NCBI GenBank assembly: GCA_025774615.1
Contig: JALGVQ010000111.1
Location: 1 to 9,479, forward strand
Reading direction: 5' to 3'
Origin: a bacterium
GTDB lineage: Bacteria > Blakebacterota > Blakebacteria > Blakebacterales > Blakebacteraceae
Length of the DNA stretch: 9,479 bases
Shown: piece by piece, positions 6,405 to 9,479 of the stretch
Layout: each line of letters starts with the position of its first letter
Position numbering within the stretch: position 1 is the first letter of the stretch
Made by a program: the position numbers and the translations under genes
The notes under the pieces: model-generated
What the model was told of the DNA's origin: nothing
The model's database searches: none
Seen by the model: only the letters and a program-made list of their open reading frames with translations

Positions 6405-6612
6405 CACCATGCCCCCGTCTGATACTCTCCTTGAGGCTCTTGCTGGCCTCTATCTCCTCCATCTCGAATTCATCCACAAACTGTTCGACCTCTATAAAAC
6501 GGAGCACTGCTGTTTCGATGAAGTTGGAGAGCGGTCGATTATCACTCTTGGCAAGCTTGCGGAAGAGGTCATACACTCTCTCGTCCAGGCGGAGGGTTAC
6601 GGTCTTGGACAT
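6373..6612 (-). CDS. Ribbon-helix-helix (CopG-like) antitoxin
   Basis: A 79-residue antitoxin and autorepressor. The N-terminus MSKTVTLRLDERVYDLFRKL gives the RHH strand (about 3-9) and helix 1, and PLSNFIETAVLRFIE (27-41) gives helix 2. The acidic stretch EVEQFVDEFEMEEIEA (41-56) should bind the basic toxin. The ATG at 6612-6610 has GGGAG seven bases upstream; an alternative start at 6651 would add 13 residues translated from the operator repeats and is rejected. The gene overlaps the RelE-type toxin at its 3' end. The 10-bp repeat array at 6641-6680 directly upstream is its likely binding site. Confidence 0.87.
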   Translation of the reverse strand: MSKTVTLRLDERVYDLFRKLAKSDNRPLSNFIETAVLRFIEVEQFVDEFEMEEIEASKSLKESIRRGHGDADEKRGQFA

Positions 6613-6626
6613 GTTCAGCTCCCTTG

Positions 6627-6652
6627 ATTGTATCCAATAATAAGAATACAAT
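6627..6652. promoter_or_regulatory. Inverted repeat ATTGTAT/ATACAAT in the antitoxin leader
   Basis: ATTGTAT at 6627-6633 and ATACAAT at 6646-6652 are perfect seven-base inverted repeats with a 12-base spacer. The right arm belongs to the 10-bp repeat array, and the left arm is one more copy of the same half-site in opposite orientation, near the start codon. It extends the operator or forms a hairpin in the leader. Confidence 0.5.
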
Positions 6653-6680
6653 AGAATACATATAAATACAATTCAATACA
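6641..6680. repeat. Four 10-bp tandem repeats, operator array of the RHH-RelE module
   Basis: Four consecutive decamers each end in AATACA: TAAGAATACA, ATAGAATACA, TATAAATACA, ATTCAATACA. The period of 10 bases is close to one DNA turn, so all copies face the same side of the helix. A promoter for the minus strand can be drawn inside it: TTGAAT at 6676-6671, 17 bases, TATTGT at 6653-6648. RHH repressors such as CopG and omega bind short direct or inverted repeats cooperatively, which this layout suits well. Confidence 0.75.
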
Positions 6681-6686
6681 TTTCGT

Positions 6687-6703
6687 GTGCCATGGTTTGG
6701 CAC
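6687..6703. repeat. Short hairpin GTGCCA/TGGCAC
   Basis: GTGCCA and TGGCAC form a six-pair stem with loop TGGTT, directly beyond the 10-bp repeat array. No T-run follows on either strand, so it is not a clear terminator. The rest of 6704-6839 contains nothing I recognise. Confidence 0.3.
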
Positions 6704-6839
6704 TCCAACGTACAGCAGGAGGCGGGAACATCTGGGAGAGCAAACGTATACAGCGAGCTGCCGTGGAGGCTGGTCTGGTTGGCCCGGATTATGAAACTGT
6801 CATGTTTCTCGCAAGCCATCTGTATATATCTATATCGCT

Positions 6840-7220
6840 TCAGGCTGTAATGAGTTCGAGTCCATCAACTTCTTCGAAATGTCGGCGGTTCCGAGTCAGC
6901 AGCATCCCCCCTTTTTCCATCACGATGCCGGCGATCAGGCAGTCAGCCATACCGATGTCACTCCCCCTGGCACGCAGATCCCGCCGGATTGTGGCAGCCA
7001 GATCTGCGGATGTTTCATCCAGTGGCAATGCAGGCAGGGCTTCCAGTAGCTGCTGGATCGTGCGTTCCTGTTTTGTTGATCGAACCCCGCACAACAGTTC
7101 AAAAAGGGTGATAACAGTGATCCAGAGTACGCCCCTTTCCAGATAATCCATAACGGTAGTGGCACCCGGATCGGTTCCGGTGAGGAAATCGATCAGGACA
7201 TCCGTATCGGCCACGATCAT
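6840..7220 (-). CDS. vapC: VapC-type PIN-domain ribonuclease toxin (second copy, different subfamily)
   Basis: A 126-residue PIN toxin. Acidic residues of the active site are present: D5 in MIVADTDVLIDFL, E41 in ITLFELLCGV and D93 in IGMADCLIAG, followed by the family signature LLTRNRRHFEEVDGLEL at 107-123 with N111. It differs clearly from the PIN protein at 2583-2993 and is not a recent duplicate. The ATG at 7220 overlaps the antitoxin stop as ATGA, a common coupling arrangement; a GTG at 7226 could add two residues. Predicted role: growth arrest by RNA cleavage when the antitoxin is lost. RNA target unknown. Confidence 0.92.
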   Translation of the reverse strand: MIVADTDVLIDFLTGTDPGATTVMDYLERGVLWITVITLFELLCGVRSTKQERTIQQLLEALPALPLDETSADLAATIRRDLRARGSDIGMADCLIAGIVMEKGGMLLTRNRRHFEEVDGLELITA

Positions 7221-7456
7221 CGCCACGACTCCCGGATCCGATTGATCTCATTCTTCAGATCGGTCGCTTCATCCTCGGAGAGGGAGCCTTTGAGCTCCAG
7301 CGCTTTCTTTTGACGTTCCAGGAGCGCATCCTGGCTGGCGAGATATGTATCGATCGCCTCCGCGACGACACCCGAGAATCCTTTTTCCCCTCGCCTCGCA
7401 GCCATCTCCAGCAACCTGGCCCTGTGCTCCGGATCCATTTCGATGGTTGTTCTCAT
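7217..7456 (-). CDS. vapB: VapB-like ribbon-helix-helix antitoxin
   Basis: A 79-residue antitoxin. MRTTIEMDPEHRARLLEMAA gives the RHH strand and helix 1; GFSGVVAEAIDTYLA (26-40) gives helix 2; the charged helical tail (LLERQKKALELKG, then EDEATDLKNEINRIRESWR) should bind the PIN toxin. The stop overlaps the toxin start by four bases (ATGA). The ATG at 7456 is out of frame with an upstream ATG at 7470 that has a far better ribosome binding site and is followed by an almost identical start. The perfect palindrome at 7491-7510 in its promoter is the likely binding site for autoregulation. Confidence 0.88.
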   Translation of the reverse strand: MRTTIEMDPEHRARLLEMAARRGEKGFSGVVAEAIDTYLASQDALLERQKKALELKGSLSEDEATDLKNEINRIRESWR

Positions 7457-7470
7457 ATAGTTGTCCTCAT
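7453..7470 (-). promoter_or_regulatory. Five-codon leader ORF (MRTTI) overlapping the vapB start
   Basis: ATG AGG ACA ACT ATA TGA reads M-R-T-T-I-stop, and its TGA overlaps the vapB ATG. GGAGG at 7481-7477 lies exactly six bases ahead, the best ribosome binding site in the area. The antitoxin itself begins M-R-T-T-I, because ATGAGGACAACTAT is followed directly by ATGAGAACAACCAT, a 14-base tandem duplication with two differences. The antitoxin could be translated by re-initiation after the leader, or directly using GAGG at 7469-7466. Confidence 0.6.
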
Positions 7471-7487
7471 GATGAACCTCCACCCAC

Positions 7488-7517
7488 AATATACATGCAT
7501 ATGCATGTATTTACAAA
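7488..7517 (-). promoter_or_regulatory. Promoter of the second vapBC module
   Basis: On the minus strand, TTGTAA (7517-7512) and TATATT (7493-7488) are separated by 18 bases, matching the consensus at 4 and 5 of 6 positions. The spacer is filled almost exactly by the palindrome 7491-7510, so a bound repressor would exclude RNA polymerase. The RNA would start near 7481, with a very short leader before the MRTTI ORF. Confidence 0.55.
7491..7510. promoter_or_regulatory. Perfect 20-bp palindromic operator
   Basis: ATACATGCATATGCATGTAT is identical to its own reverse complement over all 20 bases. It lies between the -35 and -10 boxes of the antitoxin promoter. Perfect symmetry of this length is expected for a dimeric RHH antitoxin or toxin-antitoxin complex. 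Confidence 0.75.
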
Positions 7518-7561
7518 TTGAATGATTTCTCACTACCTCCTGGGGAGAACACCCGACGAGA

Positions 7562-8320
7562 TCACCTGATGATCCGGCCGATCGTGTCCTGGTGCCAGTT
7601 GATCAGTGATCGCATATAGGGGCCGATCATTGATGAAGACTCGAATCCGGCTGCCACGGCGGCCTGGTCTTCTTCATCAGCGGGGACATCGGCAGATGCG
7701 GCAAAGTGCTGCAGGTCACGGTAGAGACCGAGCGTGAAACAATCCCACGGTCCGCCCATTGTCTTTGTGAAGATCATGTTCAGAGGCCGGCCGATCCGTC
7801 CCAGGTAGTCGTTCTCCATGTTCCGCTGCTGGTACAGTTCTTCGTGCTTACCAGGTAGAGCGACGAACATCTCCACATGGAAATATCCGGCTGGCGGAGC
7901 GATTTCTGCCTCGAAATTCGAGGGGGATGGCCCGGTGTAGAAGGTCTCTTCACGCCAGGAAACCAGTTCCCGCAAGCGACTCTCGTAGAGAGGTTCTGGA
8001 AGTCCTGTACTTCTGCCGGAAAGAACGCGGCGCTGGACCGCACTGCCGGCATAGTGCTCCTCCATGCTGCCGATCGACTGGATGATCATGAGGTCCCAGT
8101 GGTCCCCCTGGGCGTGGCGCAGGATGAGCGGGCGATGCTCGCCCGCCTGTTCGAGCACTTCTGCCCGCTTCTTCACAAGATCGATCAATTCCAGAAGACG
8201 CCCGGGCGCCGCACGCATCAGTACGGTCGCGTAGATCTGTTCCGTGGATTGAGGAGAAATCGGTCCGGTAGCAGTCGCTGGAGTTGTCGTGAGCAGAACG
8301 GCGAGCAGCAGAAAACGCAT
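7562..8320 (-). CDS. Secreted protein with two ferredoxin-like repeats, function unknown
   Basis: A 252-residue protein with a signal peptide (MRFLLLAVLLTTTPATATG), so exported to the periplasm or beyond. The mature part shows an internal duplication. Residues about 29-93 (YATVLMRAAPG, then HRPLILRHAQGDHWDLMII, then EEHYAGSA) line up with about 146-211 (YFHVEMFVALPG, then GRPLNMIFTKTMGGPWDCFT, then LQHFAASA). Each unit has the strand-helix-strand pattern of dimeric alpha-beta barrel domains such as ABM, Dabb or NIPSNAP, but I cannot assign it to one of them. The G-x-x-W-D motif in each half (W75-D76 and W192-D193) is notable. AAGGGA about ten bases ahead supports the ATG at 8320. It lies about 156 bases downstream of the TonB-dependent receptor on the same strand and may be co-expressed with it. 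Confidence 0.8.
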   Translation of the reverse strand: MRFLLLAVLLTTTPATATGPISPQSTEQIYATVLMRAAPGRLLELIDLVKKRAEVLEQAGEHRPLILRHAQGDHWDLMIIQSIGSMEEHYAGSAVQRRVLSGRSTGLPEPLYESRLRELVSWREETFYTGPSPSNFEAEIAPPAGYFHVEMFVALPGKHEELYQQRNMENDYLGRIGRPLNMIFTKTMGGPWDCFTLGLYRDLQHFAASADVPADEEDQAAVAAGFESSSMIGPYMRSLINWHQDTIGRIIR

Positions 8321-8388
8321 GAATTCACGTCCCTTCGAGCACAGTATCGATCAGCACCCGCTTATCGGATGCCACTGAGGTGGAGCAG

Positions 8389-8417
8389 ATTGTACGGATC
8401 AGATCAGCGGGCGTCCA
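8389..8417 (-). promoter_or_regulatory. Possible promoter of the secreted protein gene
   Basis: On the minus strand, TGGACG (8417-8412) and TACAAT (8394-8389) are separated by 17 bases, matching the consensus at 4 and 5 of 6 positions. The RNA would start near 8382, about 60 bases before the ATG. This would let the gene be expressed independently of the receptor upstream. Confidence 0.35.
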
Positions 8418-8476
8418 GTGGTCGAAGTCTATCTGGCTCAAGATAAGCGTCTATCGACTGCCGCCCCTGCATTCCA

Positions 8477-9479
8477 CTAGAAGAAGACGCGAATCCCTAT
8501 GTCGATCGACCGCGGCCTCTCATAGTAGTGCCACCGGTCGTAGCTCTCGCTGTAGCTGGTAGCGCCGGGACCTGGGTCGTCGGCCTTACCGGTACGCGAG
8601 TAAACCGAACGAACATTCTTCCTGTTAAAGAGGTTCCGGACGTCAGCAAAGATGCTGTAACGCAATCCGAACGACTCGAAGTCGCGGTAGAGCTTCGCTG
8701 ACCACGAGAACGTCCACGGACGACGACCGGAGTTCGGTTCGAGCCTCTTCTCCTTGGTGGTCGGAGTGTACGGCTTACCCGCCGCGGCCGTGTAGATCAG
8801 GCTCGCGTTCACCCGCTCGAAGGGACGGATACCGAAAACGTGCGGACCCACACCCTGCGGGATACTGATGCTGAACGATGAACTGACCCGGTGCGGCTGG
8901 TCCCAACCGAGCACCCGGGGGCGCTTCGGGCTGGTATCCAGTTCGTCGCCACCGCGATAACCGGCCCACGGGTCGTCCCGGTTCGACTGTGTCGTCATGT
9001 ACGAGTAGTTCACCCGGGCACTCCAGTATTCGCTGTAACGCTTGATCAGCGACAGGTCGACACCCTTCGAGAACGCATAATCATAATTAAGGAAGACCGT
9101 GTAATCGTACGGATTCGAGCTGCCGCCGAAAAAGGCCGGGATCCGCTCCGAACCGACCAGGTTGGATGTGTCCTTCCCCCACATGACCAGCTCGAGTGCG
9201 TGGATCTCGGTGAACTGATGCTTGTAACCGAACTCGTACGAGACCGTCTTCTCACTCTCCAGTACCGGGTTGCCGATCAATGGTACAGAATCCTCCAGAG
9301 TCCCCTGGATGTAGATGTTCCGGTAGATGGGGTTCTGGTAGAAGTGACCGTAGTTGAAGTAGACAACCGAACGTTCGGTGACCGGGTGCGAAACGCCAAT
9401 ACGCGGTGAGAACTGATTGCGTGTTACACCGGTCTTGACAGGCGCGGTCTCCGGGTCGGAGGGGTCGATGACCAGTTCA
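8477..9479 (-). CDS. TonB-dependent outer-membrane receptor, C-terminal part, cut by window edge
   Basis: The visible 333 residues are the last part of a 22-strand beta-barrel that imports ligands across the outer membrane using TonB energy. The pattern is clear: FSPRIGVSHPVTERSVVYFN near the edge, then a GHFYQNPIYRNIY segment, SYEFGYKHQF, and barrel strands alternating aromatic and polar residues (SARVNYSYMTT, RVNASLIYTAAAGKPYTPT, LRYSIFADVRNLFNRKNVR). It ends RSIDIGIRVFF, with the terminal Phe needed for outer-membrane assembly. The LFNRKN-type motif near the end is common in SusC/CarboxypepD-plug receptors of Acidobacteria-like phyla. The frame stays open to base 9478, so the TTG near 9280 is not the start; plug and signal peptide lie outside. 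Ligand unknown. Confidence 0.9.
   Translation of the reverse strand, partial: ELVIDPSDPETAPVKTGVTRNQFSPRIGVSHPVTERSVVYFNYGHFYQNPIYRNIYIQGTLEDSVPLIGNPVLESEKTVSYEFGYKHQFTEIHALELVMWGKDTSNLVGSERIPAFFGGSSNPYDYTVFLNYDYAFSKGVDLSLIKRYSEYWSARVNYSYMTTQSNRDDPWAGYRGGDELDTSPKRPRVLGWDQPHRVSSSFSISIPQGVGPHVFGIRPFERVNASLIYTAAAGKPYTPTTKEKRLEPNSGRRPWTFSWSAKLYRDFESFGLRYSIFADVRNLFNRKNVRSVYSRTGKADDPGPGATSYSESYDRWHYYERPRSIDIGIRVFF

Noticed and set aside
6613-6651. N-terminal extension of the RHH antitoxin from a start at 6651
   Set aside because: The extension would be translated from the operator repeats and lacks a ribosome binding site, while the ATG at 6612 has GGGAG and gives the canonical MSKTVTLRLD start.
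6685-6839. Open plus-strand frame between the 10-bp repeats and the second PIN toxin, possibly a gene remnant
   Set aside because: About 50 codons are open before it enters the antisense of the PIN toxin, but I recognise no motif and no start signal; it may be decayed coding DNA, but this cannot be supported.
8477-9280. TTG at 9280 as the start of the receptor gene
   Set aside because: The frame continues open to the window edge with clear TonB-receptor barrel sequence, so this is an internal leucine codon.

Overview
The window looks like a chromosomal piece of a Gram-negative bacterium, probably from an uncultured lineage. The evidence is a TonB-dependent outer-membrane receptor ending in a terminal Phe, a secreted octaheme c-type cytochrome, and a PknB-type kinase fused to a PD40/TolB propeller. 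That kinase architecture is common in Acidobacteria, Gemmatimonadota, Zixibacteria, Latescibacteria and similar groups. Base composition is moderately GC-rich, with sharp AT-rich dips at the toxin-antitoxin promoters. The phylum cannot be fixed from this window.

Layout. (1) 1-489, minus: N-terminus of an alpha-glucan phosphorylase running off the left edge. (2) 490-888: divergent intergenic region with both upstream regions. (3) 889-2163, plus: octaheme cytochrome of the hydroxylamine oxidoreductase (HAO) family, followed by a strong hairpin at 2202-2250. (4) 2285-3175, plus: FitA/VapB antitoxin, VapC-type PIN toxin and a short HicB-like protein in one overlapping operon, with a clear promoter and palindromic operator. 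(5) 3265-5909, plus: membrane Ser/Thr kinase with a PD40 propeller, split into two frames by a frameshift at an AG dinucleotide run near 4712-4719. (6) 6102-6680, minus: RelE/ParE-like toxin and ribbon-helix-helix (RHH) antitoxin, with a striking 4 x 10-bp operator array. (7) 6840-7517, minus: second PIN toxin and RHH antitoxin pair, with a perfect 20-bp palindrome between the -35 and -10 boxes and a duplicated start region that creates a five-codon leader ORF. (8) 7562-8320, minus: uncharacterised secreted protein with a visible internal duplication. (9) 8477-9479, minus: C-terminal part of a TonB-dependent receptor running off the right edge.

How the parts relate. The outer genes are housekeeping or metabolic: glycogen breakdown, a periplasmic nitrogen-oxide redox enzyme, and outer-membrane uptake. 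The middle (about 2.3-7.5 kb) is an accessory island with three complete type II toxin-antitoxin modules plus a HicB-like orphan, on both sides of a damaged or phase-switched kinase. Each complete module has its own recognisable operator of a different design, so the promoters are the most informative part of the window. I see no RNA genes, CRISPR array, insertion sequence or attachment site.
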